A stretch of DNA of 64,000 bases from Microbacterium paraoxydans (GTDB lineage Bacteria > Actinomycetota > Actinomycetes > Actinomycetales > Microbacteriaceae): NCBI RefSeq assembly GCF_019056515.1, contig NZ_CP064873.1, forward strand, positions 558,001 through 622,000, in the 5' to 3' direction. Shown here one piece after another: positions 17,523 to 25,601 of this stretch (its first letter is position 1; the number at the start of each line of letters is the position of its first letter). Made by a program: the position numbers and the translations under genes. The notes beneath the pieces are model-generated. The model was not told where the DNA came from, made no database searches, and saw nothing but the letters and a program-made list of their open reading frames with translations.

Positions 17523-17960
17523 TCAGCTCCGGGCGGAGGCCTTCTCCTCGTCGGAGTTCGGCGTCCATCCGAACCAGCCGTCGTCGGACGGGATGACGCT
17601 CCAGTCGCCGCAGACGAAGACGGTCTTCGCCTCGTACGCGGACGGGCCGTCGTCCAGAGTCCACGTCGGGGCGGAGGTCCGCTCCGTCTCCACACAGTCG
17701 TCCGGCAGCGCCGTCGTGCTCGTCAGCAGGAGCACAGCGTCGTCGGCGTCCTCGATGGTCGACGTCCGGAGCGTGAGAGCGGTCGCGTCGTCCGGAACCC
17801 AGTCCGCGTCGACCGGCGTGTCCGCCCGGAAGGCGTCGGCGTCGTCGAAGGTCGTGGTCGACTGCTTGTGCACGAGACCCTCCACGGCAGCGCATCCGCC
17901 GAGCAGCAGGGTGCCGCCGAGGAGCAGGGCGGCAGCGGGGAGGAGGTGTCGTCGTGTCAT
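17523..17960 (-). CDS. Small lipoprotein of unknown function
   Basis: 145 residues. The signal sequence RRHLLPAAALLLGGTLLLGGC carries a lipobox LGGC (Cys23), so the mature protein should be lipid-anchored outside the membrane. The mature part is acidic and Thr/Asp-rich (STTTFDDADAFRAD, TSTIEDADDAVLLL) with two cysteines (DDCVE, VFVCGDW) that could form a disulfide. I do not recognise the family. It converges on the coiled-coil gene with only a 7-bp gap. Confidence 0.75.
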   Translation of the reverse strand: MTRRHLLPAAALLLGGTLLLGGCAAVEGLVHKQSTTTFDDADAFRADTPVDADWVPDDATALTLRTSTIEDADDAVLLLTSTTALPDDCVETERTSAPTWTLDDGPSAYEAKTVFVCGDWSVIPSDDGWFGWTPNSDEEKASARS

Positions 17961-18067
17961 ACCTCCACTCTGCGGGCGCGGCTCGCGGGCGGCGTCCGTC
18001 GCGGGAGGTATCCCTCGTCACCCGGAGGAGTGATCTCTGCCGGAGGCGTCTCCGATAGCCTCGGGGG

Positions 18068-18811
18068 ATGCGGGAGGAAGTCCTCGAGGGTGGCAACGCG
18101 AGCGGACCCGTCGTGCGGGTCAGGGACACAGTCCGCAAGGCGTGGACACCCGCGACCCCGCACGTCATCGCCTATGTGCGGGCGCTGCGTGACGGCGGCG
18201 TTGACGCGCCCGAGCCGCTCGGTAGAGACGCGCAGGGGCGGCAGATCATCGAGTTCCTCCCCGGCACGCTCGCCATGGACGCCGCACCGCTCTCCGCCGC
18301 CGAGCTCGGTCGCGTGGGCGGGATGGTCCGTCGGATCCATGACGTCTCGGCGCGGTACGTCCCTGCAGCCGGGGCGATCTGGGAACCACCTCTCTCGGCG
18401 CCCGCGCAGGAGCTCATCTGCCACAACGACCTGGCGCCGTGGAATCTGATGCTCGGCGACCGCTGGGTCTTCATCGACTGGGACGGCGCCTCCCCGAGCA
18501 CCCGCTCGTGGGACCTCGCCTTCTCCGCGCAGACGTTCGCGCTTTCGGATCCGACCCGAGACCCGGAGCGCTCCGCCGAAGACCTCGCGGCCTTCGTCGA
18601 CGGATACGGTGCCGACGAGGAGCTGCGCGCGGTGCTCCCGGACATGATGCGCCGACGCACGCAGGCGATGCTCGACCTGCTGCGCTCGTCCGCGGCGGTG
18701 GGGCGCGAGCCGTGGGGGACCATGTACCGCACGGGTCACGGGGCGCACTGGGCGGCGGTGCTCGACTACGTCACCGCGCATCGGGGTGTGTGGCAGCGCG
18801 CGCTGGGGTGA
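18068..18811 (+). CDS. Aminoglycoside phosphotransferase-like kinase
   Basis: 247 residues with the APH/choline-kinase fold. The catalytic loop HNDLAPWN (H119-D121) and the metal-binding FIDWDG (D137) are intact; the N-terminal lobe is short, with RKAWTPATPHVIAYVRAL resembling the region after the usual ATP-binding lysine, so the nucleotide lobe is abbreviated compared with classical APH enzymes. The substrate is unknown; such genes are widespread and rarely confer resistance. Start: TAGCCT at 18056-18061 lies 6 nt before the ATG (leaderless). The next gene has its own leaderless promoter, so it is probably transcribed separately. Confidence 0.8.
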   Translation: MREEVLEGGNASGPVVRVRDTVRKAWTPATPHVIAYVRALRDGGVDAPEPLGRDAQGRQIIEFLPGTLAMDAAPLSAAELGRVGGMVRRIHDVSARYVPAAGAIWEPPLSAPAQELICHNDLAPWNLMLGDRWVFIDWDGASPSTRSWDLAFSAQTFALSDPTRDPERSAEDLAAFVDGYGADEELRAVLPDMMRRRTQAMLDLLRSSAAVGREPWGTMYRTGHGAHWAAVLDYVTAHRGVWQRALG

Positions 18812-18846
18812 GGTTCCGCCGGTCCGCTTCTCCTAGGGTGATCGAC

Positions 18847-19881
18847 ATGAGTGACGACGTCGGCCGCGCAGTGATCGCGGATCTGTGCCGGATCCCGAAC
18901 CCGGAGTCGATCGACAGGACGGCGTACGTAGACCTCGGCGGTGTCTCCCAGTTCGTCTCCATCCGCGGTCGCAGCACACGGAACCCCGTGCTCGTCGTCT
19001 GTCACGGCGGTCCTGCCCTCCCGTCGCTGCCCTCGTCGTGGGTCTGGCAACGCGGCGTGGAGGAATACTTCACGGTCGTCAACTACGACCAGCGTGCAAG
19101 CGGCAAGTCCGCGGGTTCCGTGTCCGAGGGCATGGACCTCAGCGTCGACCGGTACGTCGACGATCTCGTGGACCTGATCGCGTGGCTCCAGGGCGAGCTG
19201 GGCGTGCAGAAGGTCGGGGTGCTCGGGCACAGCTGGGGGACGGTCCTCGGGCTCACCCTCGCGCGGCGGCGTCCCGACCTGCTGTGGGCGTACGTCGGCG
19301 TCGGCCAGGTCATCTCCGGTCCCGAGAACGAGGAGGAGAGCTTCCGCCACGCGATGCGGAGTGCCGTCGCGGACCGGAACGAGCAGGCGATCTCCGAGTT
19401 GCAGGCGCTCGGGGAGTACCCCGGTGAAGAGCCGTTGACCGTCGAACGCATCGTGACCTGCCGGAGATGGGCGCAGTACTACGGTGGGCTCTCGGCGTAT
19501 CGCTCCGACTTCGCGTACTTCACCGAGTCGCAGGAGCTGTCCCCGTATTACACGGATGCCGACGTGGGCCTCATCGGTGTCGGGCAGCGGGCGACCATGC
19601 CCGCGGTGCTGCCCGCCCTGCTCGGCTTTGACGCCCGCGATCAGACGGCGTTCGAGGTGCCGATGCTCCAGTTCCTCGGACGGCACGACTGGACGACCCC
19701 CACCGGGCCGGTCGCCCGCTGGCTGGAGACCGTGACGGCGCCGTCGACGCACGTCGTGTGGTTCGAGAACTCCGCGCACCTCTGCATGTTCGAGGAACCG
19801 GGGAAGTTCCTGGTGAGCCTCGTGACCCACGCGCTGCCGCATGCGGTCGCCGCAGGGCAAAGCAAAACCCCCGCCATGTAG
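18847..19881 (+). CDS. Alpha/beta hydrolase, proline-iminopeptidase-like
   Basis: 344 residues. The fold and triad are clear: CHGGP oxyanion region, nucleophile elbow GHSWGT, an acidic residue in GRHDWTTPTGP and His in ENSAHLCMF. The YDQRASGKS block after the first strands is typical of the prolyl aminopeptidase (S33) group. It has no signal peptide, so it acts in the cytoplasm on small peptides or esters. The start at 18847 follows TAGGGT (18834-18839) by 7 nt; longer frames from 18439 overlap the kinase gene and are rejected. A hairpin overlaps its stop codon. Confidence 0.85.
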   Translation: MSDDVGRAVIADLCRIPNPESIDRTAYVDLGGVSQFVSIRGRSTRNPVLVVCHGGPALPSLPSSWVWQRGVEEYFTVVNYDQRASGKSAGSVSEGMDLSVDRYVDDLVDLIAWLQGELGVQKVGVLGHSWGTVLGLTLARRRPDLLWAYVGVGQVISGPENEEESFRHAMRSAVADRNEQAISELQALGEYPGEEPLTVERIVTCRRWAQYYGGLSAYRSDFAYFTESQELSPYYTDADVGLIGVGQRATMPAVLPALLGFDARDQTAFEVPMLQFLGRHDWTTPTGPVARWLETVTAPSTHVVWFENSAHLCMFEEPGKFLVSLVTHALPHAVAAGQSKTPAM

Positions 19882-19898
19882 AAGCTAGGCGAGGGTTT
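19865..19898. terminator. Hairpin terminator overlapping the hydrolase stop
   Basis: AAACCCCCGCC (19865-19875) pairs with GGCGAGGGTTT (19888-19898) with one mismatch; a 12-nt loop contains the TAG stop. It separates the plus-strand hydrolase gene from the minus-strand tRNA cluster and can serve both. Confidence 0.65.
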
Positions 19899-19925
19899 CT
19901 GGGCTGATTGTAATGATCAGCCTTG

Positions 19926-19998
19926 TGGCTCCGACCGGCATCGATCCGGTGACCTTTCGATTTTCAGTCGAACGCTCTACCAACTGAGCTACAGAGCC
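19926..19998 (-). tRNA. tRNA-Phe (GAA)
   Basis: A 73-nt cloverleaf read on the minus strand: acceptor GGCTCTG pairs with CGGAGCC (one G-U), the anticodon loop CTGAAAA gives anticodon GAA, and the TψC arm GGATCGATGCC is present. CCA is not encoded. It is the last of three clustered tRNA genes. Confidence 0.95.
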
Positions 19999-20066
19999 GC
20001 GCGGCGATGATGCTGCCGCGTCCTAGACGAAGAGCCCTCTCCGAAGAAAGAGCTCGTCGCACGGAG

Positions 20067-20140
20067 CGACCCTGACGGGACTTGAACCCGCGACCTCCGC
20101 CGTGACAGGGCGGCACGCTAACCAACTGCGCTACAGGGCC
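20067..20140 (-). tRNA. tRNA-Asp (GTC)
   Basis: A 74-nt cloverleaf on the minus strand: acceptor GGCCCTG/CAGGGTC, anticodon loop CTGTCAC (anticodon GTC), discriminator G, and GGTTCAAGTCC in the TψC arm. It is the middle member of the cluster. Confidence 0.95.
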
Positions 20141-20171
20141 ATACTGGTGTTTTCAATTGTATCGGATGGAG

Positions 20172-20244
20172 TGACCCCAACGGGATTCGAACCCGTGCTA
20201 CCGCCGTGAAAGGGCGGCGTCCTAGGCCGCTAAACGATGGGGCC
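20172..20244 (-). tRNA. tRNA-Glu (TTC)
   Basis: A 73-nt cloverleaf on the minus strand: acceptor GGCCCCA/TGGGGTC, anticodon loop CTTTCAC (anticodon TTC), and GGTTCGAATCC in the TψC arm. It is the first gene of the Glu-Asp-Phe transcript. Confidence 0.95.
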
Positions 20245-20279
20245 GAGTCAGTCCCGGGGGACTTCCTTGCCGACGCTCA

Positions 20280-20285
20280 AGCATA
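20280..20285 (-). promoter_or_regulatory. Probable -10 box of the tRNA cluster
   Basis: On the minus strand TATGCT lies about 35 nt before the 5' end of tRNA-Glu, a suitable distance for a short 5' leader. No strong -35 is evident. Confidence 0.35.
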
Positions 20286-20455
20286 AGGGATCATCCGGGC
20301 AAATCGCGAATCGAGGCCGGAACCCGCTTCCCCCGGGCGTGTTCGAGCGGGACCATGGAGGGGCCGGGGATGCCGTTCACGCCGCTCCAGGAGTCTGGTG
20401 CTGGTGTGAAGGTTGTTGTTACTGTGGCATCTGTGAAACCGGCGGAAGGGGCCGT

Positions 20456-21805
20456 GTGAACGACAAGACCACGCAGGATGCGGCACTCGCGGCATCCGCG
20501 GACTGCGGGTGTGCGCCCACCCCGACGGAGCGACGTACCCTCTTCGGCGACGGCATCAGCCGCCGCGGCGCTCTCGGACTCGGCGCGCTCAGCGTCGTCG
20601 CCCTCAGCGCGTTCGGCATCACGTCCGGCGTCACGGCCGCCCACGCCGCGTCGTACCCGAGCTGGGACGACGTGCAGAAGGCCAAGCAGAACGAGGCCTC
20701 CAAGGCCGCCGAAGTGAAGCGCATCGAGGGGCTGATCCAGTCGCTCACGCAGAAGGTCTCCGAGACGCAGGCCGCCGCCGAGGTCGCCTCGACCGAGTTC
20801 TACAACGCGCAGCAGGCCTACTTCGCCGCGATCGCGGAGGCCGACTCGCTGCAGGAGAAGGCGGACGCGCAGGCCGCCGTCGCCGACGAGTCCGCCCGCA
20901 AGGCCGGCCAGGTCGCCGCGCAGCTCTACCGCAACGGCGGTGACGACACCTCGCTGGAGCTGTTCTTCGCGGGCTCCGCAGGCAACGCCGACGAGCTCCT
21001 CGCCCGCCTCGGCTCGATGGACAAGCTCCTCGAGTACAACCAGACCGTCTACAACGACGCGGTCGCCGCGCGGAACTCCGCGCAGTCCCTCAGCGACCAG
21101 GCGGTCGTCGCCCGGGACGAGCGCGACCGGCTTCAGAAGATCGCCGAAGAGAAGATGGTCGCAGCGCAGCAGGCCGCCGACGCCGCCCAGGCCGCTCTCG
21201 ACGAGCAGTCGGCGAACCTCGCCACGATGCAGGCGCAGCTCGCCGCGCTGAAGGACACCACCGCGACCACCGTCGCCGGGTACCAGAAGGGCGTCGAGGA
21301 GCGCGAGAAGGAGCGCAAGCGCCGCGAGGCCGCCGAGGCCGCCGCGAACGCCGGGGGGAACAGCGGCGGAGGCGGCACCCCGGGAAGCGGTGGCTGGGTG
21401 CGTCCGCACGGTGGCTACCGCAGCTCCGGCTACGGCCCCCGCTCGCAGCAGTGCAACGCCAACGGTTGCTCTTCGAGCTGGCACTACGGCGTCGACCTCG
21501 CCAACGGCTGCGGCGCGGCGATCTACGCGGCCCATTCCGGCACGGTCGACGCGGCCTTCTACAACGGCGGCTACGGCAACTACGTCCGCATCCAGCACGG
21601 CGGCGGCATCGCCACCGGCTACGCGCACATCAAGCCCGGCGGGTTCGCCGTGCGCAGCGGCCAGTGGGTCGAGGCCGGACAGGTCATCGCCTACGCGGGC
21701 AACACCGGCGGCTCCTTCGGCTGCCACCTGCACTTCGAGGTCTACATCAACGGCCGCTACACGAACCCCATCGACTTCATGGCGGGCAAGGGCATCTCCG
21801 TCTGA
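20456..21805 (+). CDS. Tat-exported M23 peptidase with coiled-coil (EnvC/NlpD-like layout)
   Basis: 449 residues from the GTG at 20456, which follows GGAAGGGG. A twin-arginine motif (SRRG, R36-R37) and hydrophobic segment end at AHA-AS near residue 65, so export is via Tat, unusual for this enzyme class. Residues about 70-300 form an Ala/Gln/Glu-rich coiled coil, as in EnvC- and RipC-like cell-separation regulators. After a Gly/Ser linker (about 305-320), the M23 domain carries H343 and D347 (HYGVD) and H424/H426 (HLHFEVY), so it should be an active peptidoglycan endopeptidase. A TACTGT box at 20420-20425 is the likely -10. A strong terminator follows. The longer frame to 20237 runs into tRNA-Glu and is rejected. 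Confidence 0.9.
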   Translation: MNDKTTQDAALAASADCGCAPTPTERRTLFGDGISRRGALGLGALSVVALSAFGITSGVTAAHAASYPSWDDVQKAKQNEASKAAEVKRIEGLIQSLTQKVSETQAAAEVASTEFYNAQQAYFAAIAEADSLQEKADAQAAVADESARKAGQVAAQLYRNGGDDTSLELFFAGSAGNADELLARLGSMDKLLEYNQTVYNDAVAARNSAQSLSDQAVVARDERDRLQKIAEEKMVAAQQAADAAQAALDEQSANLATMQAQLAALKDTTATTVAGYQKGVEEREKERKRREAAEAAANAGGNSGGGGTPGSGGWVRPHGGYRSSGYGPRSQQCNANGCSSSWHYGVDLANGCGAAIYAAHSGTVDAAFYNGGYGNYVRIQHGGGIATGYAHIKPGGFAVRSGQWVEAGQVIAYAGNTGGSFGCHLHFEVYINGRYTNPIDFMAGKGISV

Positions 21806-21822
21806 CGGACGGCTGGACAGCA

Positions 21823-21857
21823 GAAGACCCCCGGACGCCTGGCGTCCGGGGGTCTTC
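21823..21857 (+). terminator. Hairpin terminator of the M23 gene
   Basis: A 14-bp perfect stem (GAAGACCCCCGGAC at 21823-21836 and its complement at 21844-21857) with a 7-nt loop begins 18 nt after the stop. Confidence 0.8.
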
Positions 21858-21909
21858 GCTTCGACAGGCTCAGCGACCCAGATAAGGTCAGCGACCCAGA
21901 GAGGGTCGG
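21858..21909. repeat. Intergenic GGCTCAGCGACCCA-type repeat, copy 1
   Basis: The unit GCTTCGACAGGCTCAGCGACCCA (split: GCTTCGACAG then GCTCAGCGACCCA) is followed by a partial AAGGTCAGCGACCCA and a decayed third copy, immediately after the M23 terminator and up to the ppa stop. The same unit recurs at 25455-25530. Confidence 0.7.
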
Positions 21910-21910
21910 G

Positions 21911-22402
21911 TCAGTGGCCCTGCTCGCCGAAGCGGACGATGGCCTCGTCGAGGATGCGCTGCGCCTCGGCGGCGTTGCCCCACTCGTCGACCTTGACCCA
22001 CTTGTTGGGCTCGAGGTCCTTGTAGTGCTCGAAGAAGTGCGCGATCTCCTTTTTCGTGTACTCCGGCACGTCGTCGATGTCCTGGATGTGCGCCCAGCGC
22101 GGGTCCTTGGAGAGCACGGCGACGAGCTTGTCGTCTCCGCCGGCCTCGTCGCTCATCTTCAGCACGGCGACGGGGCGGACCTCGACGACGACGCCGGGGT
22201 AGATCTGGTGGTCGAGGAGCACCAGCACGTCGAGCGGGTCGCCGTCCTCGCCGAGCGTGTTGTCGAAGTAGCCGTAGTCGGCGGGGTAGCCGAAGGTCGT
22301 GTAGAGCACGCGGTCGAGGTGCACTCGCCCGGTCTCGTGGTCGACCTCGTACTTCACGCGGCTGCCGCGCGGGATCTCGATGACGGCGTCGTGTGCGCCC
22401 AT
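21911..22402 (-). CDS. ppa: Inorganic pyrophosphatase
   Basis: 163 residues, the usual size of family I soluble pyrophosphatases. The signature GEDGDPLDVLVL has the metal-binding D53, D55 and D58; other conserved blocks are IEIPRGSRVKYE, YGYFDNTLGEDGD and EHYKDLEPNKWVKV. It hydrolyses PPi to two phosphates in the cytoplasm, pulling nucleic acid, tRNA-charging and sugar-nucleotide synthesis forward. GAGGAG lies 7 nt before the ATG. It is monocistronic and converges on the M23 gene. Confidence 0.95.
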   Translation of the reverse strand: MGAHDAVIEIPRGSRVKYEVDHETGRVHLDRVLYTTFGYPADYGYFDNTLGEDGDPLDVLVLLDHQIYPGVVVEVRPVAVLKMSDEAGGDDKLVAVLSKDPRWAHIQDIDDVPEYTKKEIAHFFEHYKDLEPNKWVKVDEWGNAAEAQRILDEAIVRFGEQGH

Positions 22403-22446
22403 GCGTGTGCTCCTCAGGAAGATCGGTTGGGATGCCGCGGACCAGC

Positions 22447-23103
22447 CTACTCGGGGGTCGCGGGATGGCTGTCCCGGTGCCGCCGCTGGACGATCCGGTT
22501 CAGGAGGCGTGAGAGAGGACTGCTCAACAGGAGGACCAGCAACCCCAGGTATCCGTTCGGCGACGCGGCGACGGCGATGACCAGGGCGATCGCGAAAAGG
22601 ACGATCGCCGCGAGATCACCGGCGATTCCGCCGCGGATCACCGCCGGGGGTGCCGTGATGAGCTCCCCGTGCCGCTGCAGATAGAGCCAGCCGGCGAGCG
22701 TCGTGACCTGCGTCAGAAGGAGCGTGCCGATGTAGAGGACCGCCTGCAGAGGGTCGGGCTCCATCTGACCGATCATCGCCGTCGGCACCGGCAGCCACAC
22801 GATGGTCGCCATCCACGCCACGTTGATCCACAGCAGCGCCGGCGTGACCGCCTGGACGTCCCGGTACTGACTGTGGTGCCCCATCCAGAACACCGCGATG
22901 AGGAGGAAGCTCAATCCGAAGCTCAGAAGCTGGCCCGCGTGTGCGGCGAGGAACTCTGCCGTATCCAGGTGATCGGCGGCCGCCTCGGCGACCGAGTCCG
23001 TGAGCGGCAGGATCAGCAACGTCATCGCGATCGCCACGACCGCATCGACGAACGCCTTGAAGCGCTCAGGGCGGAACGACGGAGCAGGGGAGCGACCGGT
23101 CAC
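22447..23103 (-). CDS. TMEM175-like/DUF1211 membrane protein
   Basis: 218 residues with about six hydrophobic helices. The first, RFKAFVDAVVAIAMTLLIL, matches the hallmark of bacterial TMEM175 potassium channels (RxxxFSDAVxAIxxTLL), with Val in place of the Ser. Bacterial members form tetrameric or dimeric cation channels at the membrane, though function here is inferred. The start is taken as the GTG at 23103 because TATCCT (23110-23115, minus strand) lies 6 nt upstream (leaderless); an ATG at 23139 would be outside the transcript. It is divergent from tilS, whose own leaderless -10 is 44 nt away. Confidence 0.75.
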   Translation of the reverse strand: MTGRSPAPSFRPERFKAFVDAVVAIAMTLLILPLTDSVAEAAADHLDTAEFLAAHAGQLLSFGLSFLLIAVFWMGHHSQYRDVQAVTPALLWINVAWMATIVWLPVPTAMIGQMEPDPLQAVLYIGTLLLTQVTTLAGWLYLQRHGELITAPPAVIRGGIAGDLAAIVLFAIALVIAVAASPNGYLGLLVLLLSSPLSRLLNRIVQRRHRDSHPATPE

Positions 23104-23170
23104 GGCGCCAGGATAGCCCTGCGCGGTTTCGGGCGACACGGCAGCCGAGACGGTGCCCTAGCGTGGAGGG

Positions 23171-24163
23171 ATGCCATCCCTCGACCCCGCCGTCGCCGAG
23201 ATCCGCCTCGCCGTGCGCACCGCGCTCGCCGACCTGCCCGAGGGCTCGACCGTCGTCGTCGCGGTGTCCGGCGGTGCCGACTCGCTCGCACTGGCGGCGG
23301 CCACCGCGTTCGAGGCCGCGAAACGCGGGGTGCGTGCGACCGAGGTGACGGTCGACCACGGTCTGCAGGACGGGTCCGCCGACGTCGCGGCGGAGACGGC
23401 GCGCATCGCCGGACGGCTCGGGCTCGAGGCGCTCGTCGTCCGCGTCGAGGTCGACGGCGAGGGCGGTCCGGAGGCGGCCGCGCGGGACGCGCGCTACCGC
23501 GTGCTCCGGGACGCGGCGGGCGACATCGGCGCGCGGGCGGTCCTGCTCGGACACACCCTCGACGACCAGGCCGAGACCGTCCTGCTCGGGCTCGCGCGCG
23601 GCTCCGGGGCGACGAGCCTGCAGGGCATGGCGCCGGATCGGGAGGACGAGGACGGCCTCCGGTGGCTGCGCCCGCTGCTCGGCGTGCGCCGCGAGACCAC
23701 CCGTGCGTTCTGCGCCGCGGCGGAGCTGCAGCCCTGGGACGACCCGCACAACACCGACGACCGCTACACGCGGGTGCGGGTGCGTCGCCACGTGCTCCCG
23801 GTGCTGGAGACGCAGCTCGGCCCGGGCATCGCCGAGGCGCTGGCCCGCACCGCCGAGCAGCTCCGGGAGGACGCGGAGGCGTTCGACGAGATGATCCACG
23901 AGACGATCGAGGACATCGTCGAGCACGCCGAGGCCGGGATCTCGGTGAGCGTCGCCGCGCTCGCCGCCAACCCGGCCGCGCTGCGCAACCGCATCATCCG
24001 TCTCGTGGTCGACAGCGAGTTCGGGGCGAGCCTGAGCCGCGCGCAGACGATCGAGGTCGCCCGCCTCGTGACGGACTGGTCGGGTCAGGGCCCGATCGAC
24101 CTGCCGGGGTGCGCCGCCGTGCGCCAGGGCGGCCGGATCGTGTTCACCGCCGCGACCCGCTGA
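23171..24163 (+). CDS. tilS: tRNA(Ile)-lysidine synthase
   Basis: 330 residues. The N-terminal PP-loop ATPase motif VSGGADS (S33-S38) and the conserved GHTLDDQAETVLLGLARGSG and WDDPHNTD.RYTRVRVRR blocks identify TilS. It attaches lysine to C34 of the CAU anticodon of tRNA-Ile2, changing AUG to AUA decoding; essential in most bacteria. It is the short form without an extended C-terminal domain, normal in actinobacteria. Start: TAGCGT (23159-23164) lies 6 nt before the ATG, leaderless. The tilS-hpt-ftsH order is conserved, though here a DUF937 gene on the opposite strand sits between tilS and hpt. Confidence 0.93.
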   Translation: MPSLDPAVAEIRLAVRTALADLPEGSTVVVAVSGGADSLALAAATAFEAAKRGVRATEVTVDHGLQDGSADVAAETARIAGRLGLEALVVRVEVDGEGGPEAAARDARYRVLRDAAGDIGARAVLLGHTLDDQAETVLLGLARGSGATSLQGMAPDREDEDGLRWLRPLLGVRRETTRAFCAAAELQPWDDPHNTDDRYTRVRVRRHVLPVLETQLGPGIAEALARTAEQLREDAEAFDEMIHETIEDIVEHAEAGISVSVAALAANPAALRNRIIRLVVDSEFGASLSRAQTIEVARLVTDWSGQGPIDLPGCAAVRQGGRIVFTAATR

Positions 24164-24189
24164 ATCGCGGGCCGCGGCGGCGTCGCGTC

Positions 24190-24780
24190 CTACTTCTTGC
24201 CGCCGAAGAGGCCGCCGAGGATGCCGCCGAGGTCGATGCCGCCGCCGGAGCCGCTCTTGCCGCCGCCGAGGAGGCCACCCAGCACGTCACCCAACCCGCC
24301 GCCGGAGCCGGAGTCGCCGCCGCCGATGACGTCGCCGATGACGTCGCCGATCCCGCCGGAGCCCCCCGTGCCCGCGTCCGCCTTCGCCGTCTTGTCCTTG
24401 GTCGCGTTGGCGATCAGACCCATCACGATCGGCGCGAGGATGGGGAGGAGCTTTCCGAAGTCGATGCCCGGGGTCGCCTTCGACTCCGTCAGCTCCTTCG
24501 TGACCTCCTTCTCCTTCCCGCCGAGGATGTGGGAGACGATCTTCTCGCCGTCCTCCTGATCGATGTCGTCGATCGTCGCCGGGCTCGACGCACCGCGGTG
24601 CTTGCCCAGGGCCTTCTCGATGGCCGCCGACCCCTCGGAGCTCTCCGCGTTCTTGGCCAGCCCGCCGAGGAGCACGGCGCCGCCCTGCTCGACCGCGACC
24701 TTGGCCTCGTCGCGCGACACTCCGAGCTTCTGCGCGATGTCGTCGAGGGGGACCTGGCTGAGGATGTCTTGGGTCGCCAT
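24190..24780 (-). CDS. DUF937 protein with Gly-rich tail
   Basis: 196 residues. Residues 1-120 carry the DUF937 features (ILSQVPLDDIAQKLGVSRDEAKVAVEQGGAVLLGGLAKNA in segments, then KLLPILAPIVMGLIAN); the last 70 are low-complexity Gly/Asp/Ser repeats (GGIGDVIGDVIGGG, GGGLGDVLGGLLGGGK, GGIDLGGILGGLFGGKK). AAGGAG lies 7 nt before the ATG. The molecular role is unknown. The insertion on the opposite strand between tilS and hpt is worth noting because that pair is usually contiguous. Confidence 0.75.
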   Translation of the reverse strand: MATQDILSQVPLDDIAQKLGVSRDEAKVAVEQGGAVLLGGLAKNAESSEGSAAIEKALGKHRGASSPATIDDIDQEDGEKIVSHILGGKEKEVTKELTESKATPGIDFGKLLPILAPIVMGLIANATKDKTAKADAGTGGSGGIGDVIGDVIGGGDSGSGGGLGDVLGGLLGGGKSGSGGGIDLGGILGGLFGGKK

Positions 24781-24901
24781 GGGGATCTCCTTCCGTCGGG
24801 GCGTGCGCCCGCGTCACCGTCAGAGTAGTGCGGTGTCGACCTGCGGGGGAGGGTACGCGCCCACGACCGGAGCACACCGCCGCGTCGCCTAAAATCGATC
24901 C

Positions 24902-25453
<552 letters not shown>

Positions 25454-25454
25454 C

Positions 25455-25530
25455 GCTTCGACAGGCTCAGCGACCCAGGCGGGCTCAGCGACCCAGGCGG
25501 GCTCAGAACCCGGGCGGGCTCAGCGACCCA
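25455..25530. repeat. Intergenic GGCTCAGCGACCCA-type tandem repeat, copy 2
   Basis: GCTTCGACAGGCTCAGCGACCCA begins at 25455 and is followed by tandem ~18-bp units GGCGGGCTCAGCGACCCA, a variant GGCGGGCTCAGAACCCG and another GGCGGGCTCAGCGACCCA. It lies just after the hpt stop, in the same relative place as copy 1 after the M23 gene. Confidence 0.8.
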
Positions 25531-25601
25531 GCGCAGGGGCGTTGCGCCGTGGGTGAACGCACAGCGGCCCCCTAGCACGGAGGCGATACGCTGATCCGAC
25601 C

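Noticed and set aside
18068..18811. APH-like kinase as an antibiotic resistance gene
   Set aside because: The kinase lobe is shortened and lies in ordinary chromosomal context without mobile elements; such proteins usually have other substrates.
20237..20455. Longer N-terminus of the Tat-exported M23 peptidase
   Set aside because: The upstream part begins within tRNA-Glu and precedes the TACTGT promoter; the GTG at 20456 has a good ribosome binding site and places the RR motif normally.
22669..24828. Long 719-codon plus-strand frame across the TMEM175-like, tilS and DUF937 genes
   Set aside because: It overlaps three well-supported genes and its product is a low-complexity Arg/Gly/Ala chain, the usual effect of high GC in a shadow frame.
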